NCBI GenBank assembly: GCA_958298945.1
Contig: OY282608.1
Span: 75,254,806-75,318,805 of the forward strand
Origin: Atherix ibis
Taxonomy: Eukaryota > Arthropoda > Insecta > Diptera > Athericidae
Direction: 5' to 3'
DNA length: 64,000 nucleotides
In this document: piece by piece, positions 1 through 10,785 of the stretch
Layout: every line of letters starts with the position of its first letter
How positions within the stretch are numbered: the stretch's first letter is position 1
Notes under the pieces: model-generated
The model's database searches: none
Seen by the model: the letters and a program-made list of their open reading frames with translations, nothing else
Told to the model about the DNA's origin: nothing
Program-made: the position numbers and the translations under genes

Positions 1-3000
1 GTTTGTTGGTTTATCGGTTTGTTGGTTTGTTGGTTTGTTCGTATGTTGGTTTGTTGATTTGTTGGTTTGTTCGTTTGTTCGTTTGTTGGCTTGTTGGTTT
101 GTTGGCTTTTGGCTTGTTAGTTTGTTAGTTTGTTGGGTTGTTGGTTATTTGGTTTGTTGGTGTGTTGGTTTGTTGGTTTGTTGGTTTATTGGTTTGTTGG
201 TTAGTTGGTTTGTTGGTTTTTTGGTTTTTTGGTTTGTTCGTTTGTTGGTTTGTTGGTTTGTTGGTTTGTTGGTTTGTTGGTTTTCTGGTTTGTTGGCTTG
301 TTGGTTTGTTGGTTTGTTGGTTTGTTTGTTTGTTGGTTTGTTGGCTTGTTGGTTGTTTGGCTTGTTGGTTTGTTGTTTTGTTGGTTTGTTGGTTTGTTGG
401 TTTGTTGGTTTGTTGGTTTGTTGGTTTATTGGTTTGTTGGTTTGTTGGTTTGTTGGTTCATTGGTTTGTTGGTTTGTTAATTTGTTCGTTTGTTGGTTTG
501 TTGATTTGTTGGTTTGTTAGTTTGATCGTTTGTTGGCTTGTTGGTTTATTGGCTTGTTGGCTTGTTGGTTTGTTAGTTTGTTGGGTTGTTGGTTACTTGC
601 TTTGTTGGTTTGTTGGTTTGTTGGTTTGTTGTTTTGTTAGTTTGTTGGTTTATTCGTTTGTTGGTTTTTTGGTTTGTTGGTTTGTTCGTTTATTGGTTTG
701 TTGGTTTTTTGGTTTGTTGGTTTGTTGGTTTGTTGGTTTTTTTTTTTTTTGGTTTGTTGGCTTGTTGGTTTGATGGTTTGTTGGATTGTTGGTTTGTTGG
801 TTTGTTGGTTTGTTGGTTTGTTGGTTTGTTGGTTTGTTGGTGTGTTGGTTTGTTGGTTTGTTGGTTTTTCGGTTTTTTGGTTTGTTGGCTTGTTGGCTTG
901 TTGGTTTGTTAGTTTCTTGGTTTGTTGGTTTGTTGTTTTGTTGGTTACTTGATTTGTTGGTTTCTTGGTTTGTTGGTTTGTTTGTTTGTTGGTTTGTTGC
1001 CTTATTGGTTTTTTGGCTTGTTGGCTTGTTGGTTTGTTGGTATGTTTGTTTGTTGGTTTGTTGGTTTGTTGGTTTGTTGGTTTGTTGGTTTGTTGGTTTG
1101 TTGGTTTGTTGGTTTGTTGGTTTTTTGGCTTGTTGGTTTGTTGGCTTGTTGGCTTGTTGAATTGTTGGTTTGTTGGTTTGTTGGTTTGTTGGTTTGTTGA
1201 TTTGTTGATTTGTTGGTTTAATTGTTTGTTGGTTTGTGTGTTTGTTGGCTTGTTGGTTTGTTGGCTTGTTGGCTTCTTGGTTTGTTGGGTTGTTGGTTTG
1301 TTGGTTTATTGATTTGTTGGTTTGTTGGTTTGTTGGTTTGTTTGTTTGTTTGTTTGTTGGTTTTTTGGTTTGTTGGTTTGTTGGTTTGTTGGTTTGTTGG
1401 TTTGTTGGTTTGTTGGTTACTTGATTTGTTGGTTTGTTGCTTTGTTGGCTTGTTGGTTTATTGGTTTGTTGGTTTGTTGGTTTGTTGGTTTGTTGGTTTG
1501 TTTGTTTGTTGGTTTGGTCGTTTGTTGGCTTGCTGGTTTATTGACTTGTTGGTTTGTTGGTTTGGTGGCTTGTTGGGTTGTTGGTTTGTTCGTTTGTTGG
1601 TTTGTTGCTTTGTTGGTTTTTTGGTTTGTTCGTTTGTTGGTTTGTTGGTTGCTTGATTTGTTGGTTTGTTGGTTTGTTGGCTCGTTGGTTTGTTGGATTG
1701 TTGGTTTGTAGGTTTATTTGTTTGTTGGTTTGTTTGTTTGTTGGTTTGTGCGTTTGTTGGTTTGTTGGTTACTTGGTTTGTTGATTTGTTCGTTTGTTCG
1801 TTTTAGCTTATTCGTTTGTTGGTTTGTTGGTTTGTTCGTTTGTTGGTTTGTTGGTTTGTTGGTTTGTTGGTTTGTTGGTTTGTTGGTTTGTTGGTTTGTT
1901 GGTTTGTTGGTTTGTTGGTTTGTTGGTTTTTTGGTTTATTGGTTTGTTGGTTTGTTGGTTTGTTCGTTTATTGGTTTGTTGGTTTGTTGGTTTATTGGTT
2001 TGTTGGTTTGTTGGTTTGTTCGTTTGTTGGTTTGTTGATTTGTTGGTTTGTCCGTTTGCTCGTTTGTTGGCTTGTTGGTTTATTGGCTTGTTGGCTTGAT
2101 GGTTTGATAGTTTGTTGGGTTGTTGGTTACTTGGTTTGTTGGTTTGTTGGTTTGTTGGTTTGTTGGTTTGTTGTTTTGTTAGTTTGTTGGTTTATTCGTT
2201 TGTTGGTTTTTTGGTTTGTTGGTTTGTTCGTTTATTGGTTTGTTGGTTTGTTGGTTTGTTGGCTTGGTGGTTTGTTGGTTTGTTTGTTTGTTGGTTTGTT
2301 GCCTTGTTGGTTTTTTGGCCTGTTGGTTTGTTGGTTTGTTGGTTTGTTTGTTTGTTGGTTTGTTCGGTTGTTGGTTTGTTGGTTTTTTGGCTTGTTGGCT
2401 TGTTGGCTTGTTGGTTTGTTGGTATGTTTGTTTGTTGGTTTGTTGGTTTGTTGGTTTGTTGGTTTGTTGGTTTGTTGGTTTGTTGGTTTGTTGGTTTGTT
2501 GGTTTGTTGGTTTGTTGGTTTGTTGGTTTTTTGGCTTGTTGGTTTGTTGGCTTGTTGGCTTGTTGAATTGTTGGTTTGTTGGTTTGTTGGTTTGTTGGTT
2601 TGTTGGTTTGTTAGTTTGTTGGTTTGTTGGTATGTTGATTTGTTGGGTTGTTGGTTTGTTGGTTTGTTGGTTTGTTGGTTTTTTGGTTTGTTGGTTTGTT
2701 GGTTTGTTGGTTTGTTGGTTTGTTGGTTTGTTGGTTTGTTGGTTTGTTGGCTTGTTGGTTTGTTGGCTTATTGGTTTGTTGGCTTCTTGGTTTGTTGTTT
2801 TGTTGGTTTGTTGGTTTGTTGGCTTCTTGGTTTGTTGTTTTGTTGGTTTGTTGGTTTGTTGGTTTGTTGGTTTGTTAGTTTGTTGGTTTGTTGGTTTGTT
2901 GGTTTGTTGGTTTGTTGGTTTGTTGGTTTGTTAGTTTGTGGGTTTGTTGGTTTGTTGGTCTGTTGGTTTGTTAGTTTGTTAATTTGTTGGTTTGTTGGTT

Positions 3001-3181
3001 TTTTGGTTTGTTTGTTTGTTGGTTTGTTGGCTTGTTGGTTTTTTGGCTTGTTGGTTTGTTGGTTTGTTGGTTTGTTGGTTTGTTTGTTTGTTGGTTTGTT
3101 CGGTTGTTGGTTTGTTGGTTTGTTGGTTTGTTGGTTTGTTGGTTTGTTGGTTTGTTGAATAGTTCGTTTATTGGTTTGTTG
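1..3181. repeat. Higher-order repeat A, copy 1
   Basis: First copy of a unit of about 3.18 kb. Landmarks are TTTATCGG at 10, TTCGTATG near 40, the 7-base unit CTTTTGG at 106-112, a T14 tract at 737-750, TTTTAGCTTATTCG at 1801-1814 and TCCGTTTGCTCG at 2051. All recur in copy 2: +3181 for the first two, +3166 at the TTTTAG site and +3142 at TCCGTTTG. The shrinking offset shows small losses of whole octamers in copy 2. The part at about 2,230-2,600 does not match copy 2 well and looks rearranged. The window starts inside the array, so position 1 is not a biological boundary. Confidence 0.85.
737..750 (+). repeat. T14 homopolymer inside unit A1
   Basis: Fourteen T followed by GG make exactly two octamers in length, so the tract looks like two units in which the internal G bases became T. 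Register is kept here. Confidence 0.9.
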
Positions 3182-6100
3182 GTTTGTTGGTTTATCGGTT
3201 TGTTGGTTTGTTGGTTTGTTCGTATGTTGGTTTGTTGATTTGTTGGTTTGTTCGTTTGTTCGTTTGTTGGCTTGTTGGTTTGTTGGCTTTTGGCTTGTTA
3301 GTTTGTTGGTTTGTTGGGTTGTTGGTTATTTGGTTTGTTGGTGTGTTGGTTTGTTGGTTTGTTGGTTTATTGGTTTGTTGGTTAGTTGGTTTGTTGGTTT
3401 TTTGGTTTTTTGGTTTGTTCGTTTGTTGGTTTGTTGGTTTGTTGGTTTGTTGGTTTGTTGGTTTTCTGGTTTGTTGGCTTGTTGGTTTGTTGGTTTGTTG
3501 GTTTGTTGGTTTGTTTGTTTGTTGGTTTGTTGGCTTGTTGGTTGTTTGGCTTGTTGGTTTGTTGTTTTGTTGGTTTGTTGGTTTGTTGGTTTGTTGGTTT
3601 GTTGGTTTGTTGGTTTATTGGTTTGTTGGTTTGTTGGTTTGTTGGTTTATTGGTTTGTTGGTTTGTTAATTTGTTCGTTTGTTGGTTTGTTGATTTGTTG
3701 GTTTGTTAGTTTGATCGTTTGTTGGCTTGTTGGTTTATTGGCTTGTTGGCTTGTTGGTTTGTTAGTTTGTTGGGTTGTTGGTTACTTGCTTTGTTGGTTT
3801 GTTGGTTTGTTGGTTTGTTGTTTTGTTAGTTTGTTGGTTTATTCGTTTGTTGGTTTTTTGGTTTGTTGGTTTGTTCGTTTATTGGTTTGTTGGTTTTTTG
3901 GTTTGTTGGTTTGTTGGTTTTTTTTTTTTTTTGGTTTGTTGGCTTGTTGGTTTGATGGTTTGTTGGATTGTTGGTTTGTTGGTTTGTTGGTTTGTTGGTT
4001 TGTTGGTTTGTTGGTTTGTTGGTTTGTTATTGTGTTGGTATGTTGGTTTGTTGGTTTTTCGGTTTTTTGGTTTGTTGGCTTGTTGGCTTGTTGGTTTGTT
4101 AGTTTCTTGGTTTGTTGGTTTGTTGTTTTGTTGGTTATTTGATTTGTTGGTTTCTTGGTTTGTTGGTTTGTTTGTTTGTTGGTTTGTTGCCTTATTGGTT
4201 TTTTGGCTTGTTGGCTTGTTGGTTTGTTGGTATGTTTGTTTGTTGGTTTGTTGGTTTGTTGGTTTGTTGGTTTGTTGGTTTGTTGGTTTTTTGGCTTGTT
4301 GGTTTGTTGGCTTGTTGGCTTGTTGAATTGTTGGTTTGTTGGTTTGTTGGTTTGTTGGTTTGTTGATTTGTTGATTTGTTGGTTTAATTGTTTGTTGGTT
4401 TGTGTGTTTGTTGGCTTGTTGGTTTGTTGGCTTGTTGGCTTCTTGGTTTGTTGGGTTGTTGGTTTGTTGGTTTATTGATTTGTTGGTTTGTTGGTTTGTT
4501 GGTTTGTTTGTTTGTTTGTTTGTTGGTTTTTTGGTTTGTTGGTTTGTTGGTTTGTTGGTTTGTTGGTTTGTTGGTTTGTTGGTTTGTTGGTTACTTGATT
4601 TGTTGGTTTGTTGCTTTGTTGGCTTGTTGGTTTATTGGTTTGTTGGTTTGTTGGTTTGTTGGTTTGTTGGTTTGTTTGTTTGTTGGTTTGGTCGTTTGTT
4701 GGCTTGCTGGTTTATTGACTTGTTGGTTTGTTGGTTTGGTGGCTTGTTGGGTTGTTGGTTTGTTCGTTTGTTGGTTTGTTGCTTTGTTGGTTTTTTGGTT
4801 TGTTCGTTTGTTGGTTTGTTGGTTGCTTGATTTGTTGGTTTGTTGGCTCGTTGGTTTGTTGGATTGTTGGTTTGTAGGTTTATTTGTTTGTTGGTTTGTT
4901 TGTTTGTTGGTTTGTGCGTTTGTTGGTTTGTTGGTTACTTGGTTTGTTGATTTGTTCGTTTGTTCGTTTTAGCTTATTCGTTTGTTGGTTTGTTGGTTTG
5001 TTCGTTTGTTGGTTTGTTGGTTTGTTGGTTTGTTGGTTTGTTGGTTTGTTGGTTTGTTGGTTTGTTGGTTTGTTGGTTTGTTGGTTTGTTGGTTTTTTGG
5101 TTTATTGGTTTGTTGGTTTGTTGGTTTGTTGGTTTATTGGTTTGTTGGTTTGTTGGTTTGTTCGTTTGTTGGTTTGTTGATTTGTTGGTTTGTCCGTTTG
5201 CTCGTTTGTTGGCTTGTTGGTTTATTGGCTTGTTGGCTTGTTGGTTTGATAGTTTGTTGGGTTGTTGGTTACTTGGTTTGTTGGTTTGTTGGTTTGTTGG
5301 TTTGTTGGTTTGTTGTTTTGTTAGTTTGTTGGTTTATTCGTTTGTTGGTTTTTTGGTTTGTTGGTTTGTTCGTTTATTGGTTTGTTGGTTTGTTGGTTTG
5401 TTGGTGTGTTGGTTTATTGGTTTGTTGGTTTTTTGGTTTGTTGGCTTGTTGGTTTGTTGGTTTGTTGGATTGTTGGTTTGTTGGTTTGTTGGTTTGTTGG
5501 TTTATTGGTTTGTTGGTTTGTTAGTTTGTTCGTTTGTTGGTTTGTTGATTTGTTGGTTTGTTTGTTTGTTCGTTTGTTGGCTTGTTGGTTTGTTGGCTTG
5601 TTGGCTTGTTGGCTTGTTAGTTTGTTGGTTTGTTGGGTTGTTGGTTACTTGGTTTGTTGGTTTGTTGGTTTGTTGGTTTGTTGGTGTGTTGGTTTGTTGG
5701 TTTGTTGGTTTGTTGGTTTTTTGGTTTTTTGGTTTGTTGGCTTGTTGGTTTGTTGATTTGTTGGTTTGTTGGTTTGTTGGTTTGTTGGTTTGTTGGTTTG
5801 TTGGCTTGGTGGTTTGTTTGTTTGTTGGTTTTTTGGTATGTTAGTTTGTTGGTTTGTTGGTTTGTTAGTTTGTTGGTTTGTTGGTATGTTGATTTGTTGG
5901 GTTGTTGGTTTGTTGGTTTATTGGTTTGTTGGTTTTTTGGTTTGTTGGTTTGTTGGTTTGTTGGTTTGTTGGTTTGTTGGTTTGTTGGTTTGTTGGTCTG
6001 TTGGTTTGTTGGTTTGTTGGTTTGTTGGCTTATTGGTTTGTTGGCTTCTTGGTTTGTTGTTTTGTTGGTTTGTTGGTTTGTTGGTTTGTTGGTTTGTTGG

Positions 6101-6370
6101 TTTGTTGGTTTGTTGGTTTGTTGGTTTGTTGGTTTGTTAGTTTGTGGGTTTTTGGTTTGTTGGTCTGTTGGTTTGTTAGTTTGTTAATTTGTTGGTTTGT
6201 TGGTTTTTTGGTTTGTTTGTTAGTTGGTTTGTTGGCTTGTTGGCTTTTTGGCTTGTTGGTTTGTTGGTTTGTTGGTTTGTTGGTTTGTTTGTTTGTTGGT
6301 TTGTTCGGTTGTTGGTTTGTTGGTTTGTTGGTTTGTGGGTTTGTTGGTTTGTTGGTTTGTTGGTTAGTTC
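3182..6370. repeat. Higher-order repeat A, copy 2
   Basis: Second copy of the A unit, 3,189 bp to the matching point of copy 3 (GTATG at 41, 3222 and 6411). It carries the same rare marks as copy 1: TTTATCGG at 3191, CTTTTGG at 3287-3293, a poly-T tract at 3918-3932 (15 T against 14) and TTTTAGCTTATTCG at 4967-4980. It also has a private 1-base loss, TTTTTGG at 6149-6155. The middle part (about 5,395-5,870) differs from copy 1. Homology resumes at the TATGTTGATTTG string near 5,885 and runs to TTAGTTCGTTTATT near 6,364. Confidence 0.85.
3918..3932 (+). repeat. T15 homopolymer inside unit A2
   Basis: The counterpart of the T14 tract, one T longer, which shifts the octamer register by +1. Slippage in a homopolymer, or a read error, explains it. 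Confidence 0.85.
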
Positions 6371-7331
6371 GTTTATTGGTTTGTTGGTTTGTTGGTTTAT
6401 TGGTTTGTTCGTATGTTGGTTTGTTGATTTGTTGGTTTGTTCGTTTGTTCGTTTGTTGGCTTGTTGGTTTGTTGGCTTGTTTGCTTGTTAGTTTGTTGGT
6501 TTGTTGGGTTGTTGGTTATTTGGTTTGTTGGTGTGTTGGTTTGTTGGTTTATTGGTTTGTTGGTTAGTTGGTTTGTTGGTTTTTTGGTTTTTTGGTTTGT
6601 TTGTTTGTTGGTTTGTTGGTTTGTTGGTTTGTTGGTTTGTTGGTTTTCTGGTATGTTGGCTTGTTGGTTTGTTGGTTTGTAGGTTTGTTTGTTTGTTGGT
6701 TTGTTGGCTTGTTGATTGTTTGGCTTGTTGGTTTGTTGTTTTGTTGGTTTGTTGGTTTGTTGGTTTGTTGGTTTGTTGGTTTGTTGGTTTGTTGGTTTAT
6801 TGGTTTGTTGGTTTGTTGGTTTGTTCGTTTATTGGTTTGTTGGTTTGTTGGTTTATTGGTTTGTTCGTTTATTGGTTTGTTGGTTTGTTGGTTTGTTGGT
6901 TTATTGGTTTTTTGGTTTGTTAATTTGTTCGTTTGTTGGTTTGTTGGCTTGTTGGCTTGTTTGTTTGTAAGTTTGTTGGGTTGTTGGTTACTTGCTTTGT
7001 TGGTTTGTTGGTTTGTTGGTTTGTTGTTTTGTTAGTTTGTTGGTTTATTCGTTTGTTGGTTTTTTGGTTTGTTGGTTTGTTCGTTTATTGGTTTGTTGGT
7101 TTTTTGGTTTGTTGGTGTGTTGGTTTGTTGGTTTGTTGGTTTTTTGGTTTGTTGGTTTGTTCGTTTATTGGTTTGTTGGTTTTTTGGTTTGTTGGTGTGT
7201 TGGTTTGTTGGTTTGTTGGTTTTTTGGTTTGTTGGCTTGCTGGTTTGTTGGTTTGTTGGATTGTTGGTTTGTTGGTTTGTTGGTTTGTTGGTTTGTTGGT
7301 TTGTTGGTGTGTTGGTTTGTTGGTTTGTTGG
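6371..7331. repeat. Higher-order repeat A, partial copy 3
   Basis: Matches the first 700-900 bases of the A unit: GTATG at 6411, GGTTATTTGG near 6,515, TTAATTTGTTCG near 6,920 and GGTTACTTGC near 6,986. It lacks the CTTTTGG one-base loss of copies 1 and 2 (the place reads CTTGTTTG). After about 7,060 it is altered by an 80-base duplication and then passes into region B. The stretch 7,221-7,331 is the same kind of sequence as about 16,390-16,500. Confidence 0.75.
7061..7220. repeat. Perfect 80-base tandem duplication
   Basis: Bases 7061-7140 and 7141-7220 are identical by direct reading. The unit is ten octamers and holds TTCGTTTATTGG (at 7080 and 7160) and a TGTGTTGG variant. It is not seen at the matching place in A1 or A2, so it arose after the A copies split. 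Confidence 0.92.
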
Positions 7332-10300
7332 TTTTTTGGTTTTTTGGTTTGTTGGCTTGTTGGCTTGTTGGTTTGTTGGTTTGTTGGTTTGTTGGTTTGT
7401 TGGTTTGTTGGTTTGTTGGTTTGTTGGTTTGTTGCTTTGTTGGTTTGTTGGTTTGTTGGTTTGTTGGTTTGTTCGTTTGTTGGTTTGTTGGTTTGTTGGT
7501 TTGTTGGTTTGTTGGTTTGTTGGTTTGTTGGTTTGTTAGTTTGTTGGTTTGTTGGTTTATTGATTTGTTGGGTTGTTGGTTTGTTGGTTTGTTGGTTTTT
7601 TGGTTTTTTGGTTTGTTGGTTTGTTGGTTTGTTGGTTTGTTGGTTTTTTGGTTTGTTGGTTTGTTGGTTTGTTGGTTTGTTGGTTTGTTGGCTTGTTGGT
7701 TTGTTGGCTTATTGGTTTGTTGGCTTGTTGGTTTGTTGGTTTGTTGGTTTGCTGGTTTGTTGGTTTGTTGGTTTGTTGGTTTGTTGGTTTGTTGGTTTGA
7801 TGGTTTGTGGGTTTGTTGGTTTGTTGGTCTGTTGGTTTGTTAGTTTGTTGGTTTGTTGGTTTGTTGGTTTGTTGGTTTGTTGGTTTGTTGGTTTGTTTGT
7901 TTGTTGATTTATTGGCTTGTTAATTTTTTGGCTTGTTGGTTTGTTGGTTTGTTGGTTTGTTGGTTTGTTGGTTTGTTTGTTTGTTGGTTTGTTGGTTAGT
8001 TCGTTTATTGGTTTGTTGGGTTGTTGGTTTGTTGGTTTATTGGTTTGTTGATTTGTTGGATTGTTCGTTTGTTGGTTTGTTGATTTGTTGGTTTGTTTGT
8101 TTGTTCGTTTGTTGGCTTGTTGGTTTGTTGGCTTGTTGGCTTGTTGGTTTGTTGGTTTGTTGGGTTGTTGGTTACTTGGTTTGTTGGTTTGTTGGTTTGT
8201 TGGTTTGTTGGTTTGTTAGTGTGTTGGTTTGTTGGTTTGTTGGTTTGTTGGTTTTTTGGTTTTTTGGTTTGTTGGCTTGTTGGTTTGTTGATTTGTTGGT
8301 TTGTTGGTTTATTGGTTTGTTGGTTTGTTGGTTTGTTGGTTTGTTGGCTTGTTGGCTTGTTGGTTTGTTTGTTTTTTGGTATGTTGGTTTGTTGGTTTGT
8401 TGGTTTGTTGGTTTGTTGGTTTGTTGGTTTGTTGGTTTGTTGGTGTGTTGGTTTGTTGGTTTTTTGATTTGTTGGGTTGTTGGTTTGTTGGTTTTTTGGT
8501 TTGTTGGTTTGTTCGTTTGTTGGTTTGTTGGTTTGTTGGTTTGTTGGTTTGTTGGTTTGTTGGTTTTTTGGTTTGTTGGCTTGTTGGTCTGTTGGTTTGT
8601 TGATTTGTTGGTTTGTTGGTTTGTTGGTTTGTTAGTTTGTTAGTTTGTTGGTTTGTTGGTTTGTTGGTGTGTTGGTTTGTTGGTTTGTTGGTTTGTTGGT
8701 TTTTGGTTTTTTGGTTTGTTGGCTTGTTGGTTTGTTGGTTTGTTGGTTTGTTGGTTTGTTGGTTTGTTTGTTTGTTGGTTTGTTGGTTTGTTCGTTTGTT
8801 GGTTTTCTGGTTTGTTGGTTTGTTAGTTTGTTGGTTTGTTGGATTGTTGGTTTGTTGGTTTGTTGGTTTGTTAGTTAGTTGGTTTGTTGGTATGTTGATT
8901 TGTTGGGTTGTTGGTTTGTTGGTTTGTTGGTTTGTTGGTTTGTTGGTTTTTTGGTTTGTTGGTTTGTTGGTTTGTTGGTTTGTTGGTTTGTTGGTTTGTT
9001 GGTTTGTTGGTTTGTTGGTTTGTTGGTTTGTTGGCTTATTGCTTTGTTGGCTTCTTGGTTTGTTGGTTTGTTGGTTTGTTGGTTTGTTGGTTTGTTGGTT
9101 TGTTGGTTTGTTGGTTTGTTGGTTTGTTGGTTTGTTGGTTTGTTGGTTTGTTGGTTTGTTGGTTTGTTGGTTTGTTGGTTTGTTAGTTTGTGGGTTTGTT
9201 GGTTTGTTGGTCTGTTGGTTTTTTGGCTTGTTGGTTTGTTGGTTTGTTGGTTTGTTGGTTTGTTTGTTTGTTGGTTTGTTCGGTTGTTGGTTTGTTGGTT
9301 TGTTGGTTTGTTGGTTTGTTGATTTGTTGGTTTGTTGGTTTGTTGGTTAGTTCGTTTATTAGTTTGTTGGTTTGTTGGTTTATTGGTTTGTTGGTTTGTT
9401 GGTTTCTTCGTATGTTGGTTTGTTGATTTGTTGGTTTGTTCGTTTGTTCGTTTGTTGGCTTGTTGGTTTGTTGGCTTGTTGGCTTGTTGGTTTGTGGGTT
9501 TGTTGGGTTGTTGGTTATTTGGTTTGTTGGTGTGTTGGTTTGTTGGTTTGTTGGTTTGTTGGTTTGTTGGTTTGTTGGTTAGTTGGTTTGTTAGTTTTTT
9601 GGTTTTTTGGTTTGTTCTTTTGTTGGTTTGTTGGTTTGTTTGTTTGTTGGTTTATTGGCTTGTTAATTTTTTGGCTTGTTGGTTTGTTGGTTTGTTGGTT
9701 TGTTGGTTTGTTTGTTTGTTGGTTTGTTGGTTAGTTCGTTTATTGGTTTGTTGGGTTGTTGGTTTGTTGGTTTATTGGTTTGTTGGTTTGTTGGTTTGTT
9801 CGTTTGTTGGTTTGTTGATTTGTTGGTTTGTTTGTTTGTTCGTTTGTTGGCTTGTTGGTTTGTTGGCTTGTTGGGTTGTTGGTTTGTTGATTTGTTGGTT
9901 TGTTGGTTTGTTGGTTTGTTGGTTTGTTGGTTTGTTGGTTTGTTGGCTTGTTGGCTTGTTGGTTTGTTTGTTTTTTGGTATGTTGGTTTGTTGGTGTGTT
10001 GGTTTGTTGGTTTTTTGATTTGTTGGGTTGTTGGTTTGTTGGTTTTTTGGTTTGTTTGTTTGTTCCTTTGTTGGTTTGTTGGTTTGTTGGTTTGTTGTTT
10101 TGTTGGTTTTTTGGTTTGTTGGCTTGTTGGTCTGTTGGTTTGTTGGTTTGTTGGTTTGTTGGTTTGTTGGTTTGTTAGTTTGTTAGTTTGTTGGTTTGTT
10201 GGTTTGTTGGTGTGTTGGTTTGTTGGTTTGTTGGTTTGTTGGTTTTTGGTTTTTTGGTTTGTTGGCTTGTTGGTTTGTTGGTTTGTTGGTTCGTTAGTTT

Positions 10301-10785
10301 GTTGGTCTGTTGGTTTGTTGGTTTGTTGGTTTGTTGGTTTGTTAGTTTGTTGGTTTGTTGGTATGTTGATTTGTTGGGTTGTTGGTTTGTTGGTTTGTTG
10401 GTTTGTTGGTTTGTTGGTTTTTTGGTTTGTTGGTTTGTTGGTTTGTTGGTTTGTTGGTTTGTTGGTTTGTTGGTTTGTTGGTTTGTTGGTTTGTTGGTTT
10501 GTTGGTTTGTTGGCTTGTTGGTTTGTTGGCTTATTGGTTTGTTGGCTTCTTGGTTTGTTGGTTTGTTGGTTTGTTGGTTTATTGGTTTGTTGGTTTTTTC
10601 GTTTGTTGGTTTGTTGGTTTGTTGGTTTGTTGGTTTGTTGGTTTGTTGGTTTGTTAGTTTGTGGGTTTGTTGGTTTGTTGGTCTGTTGGTTTTTTGGCTT
10701 GTTGGTTTGTTGGTTTGTTGGTTTGTTGGTTTGTTGGTTTGTTGGTTTGTTTGTTTGTTGGTTTGTTCGGTTGTTGGTTTGTTGG
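7332..10785. repeat. Higher-order repeat B, dimer 1
   Basis: A 3.45 kb unit repeated at 10,786. Shared marks with offsets are TTTGATGGTTTGTGGG (7,796, +3446), TAATTTTTTGG (7921, +3454), TTTTTTGATTTGTTGGG (about 8,460, +3438), GGTTTTTGGTTTTTTGG (8698, +3438; 10241, +3430), CTTCGTATG (9406, +3454) and TCTGTTGGTTTTTTGG (10,682, +3430). The unit is itself two related subunits: TAATTTTTTGG recurs at 7921 and 9664 and the GGTTTTTGGTTTTTTGG string at 8698 and 10241. Confidence 0.85.

Noticed and set aside
737..750. Poly-T tract as the tail of a retroposed element
   Set aside because: No element body or target-site duplication; T14 plus GG equals two octamers and the array continues on both sides.
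1801..1814. TTTTAGCTTATTCG as a possible remnant of unique sequence or an insertion
   Set aside because: It sits in line with the array and repeats at 4967 with the same flanks. It is two octamers with a 2-base loss and substitutions.
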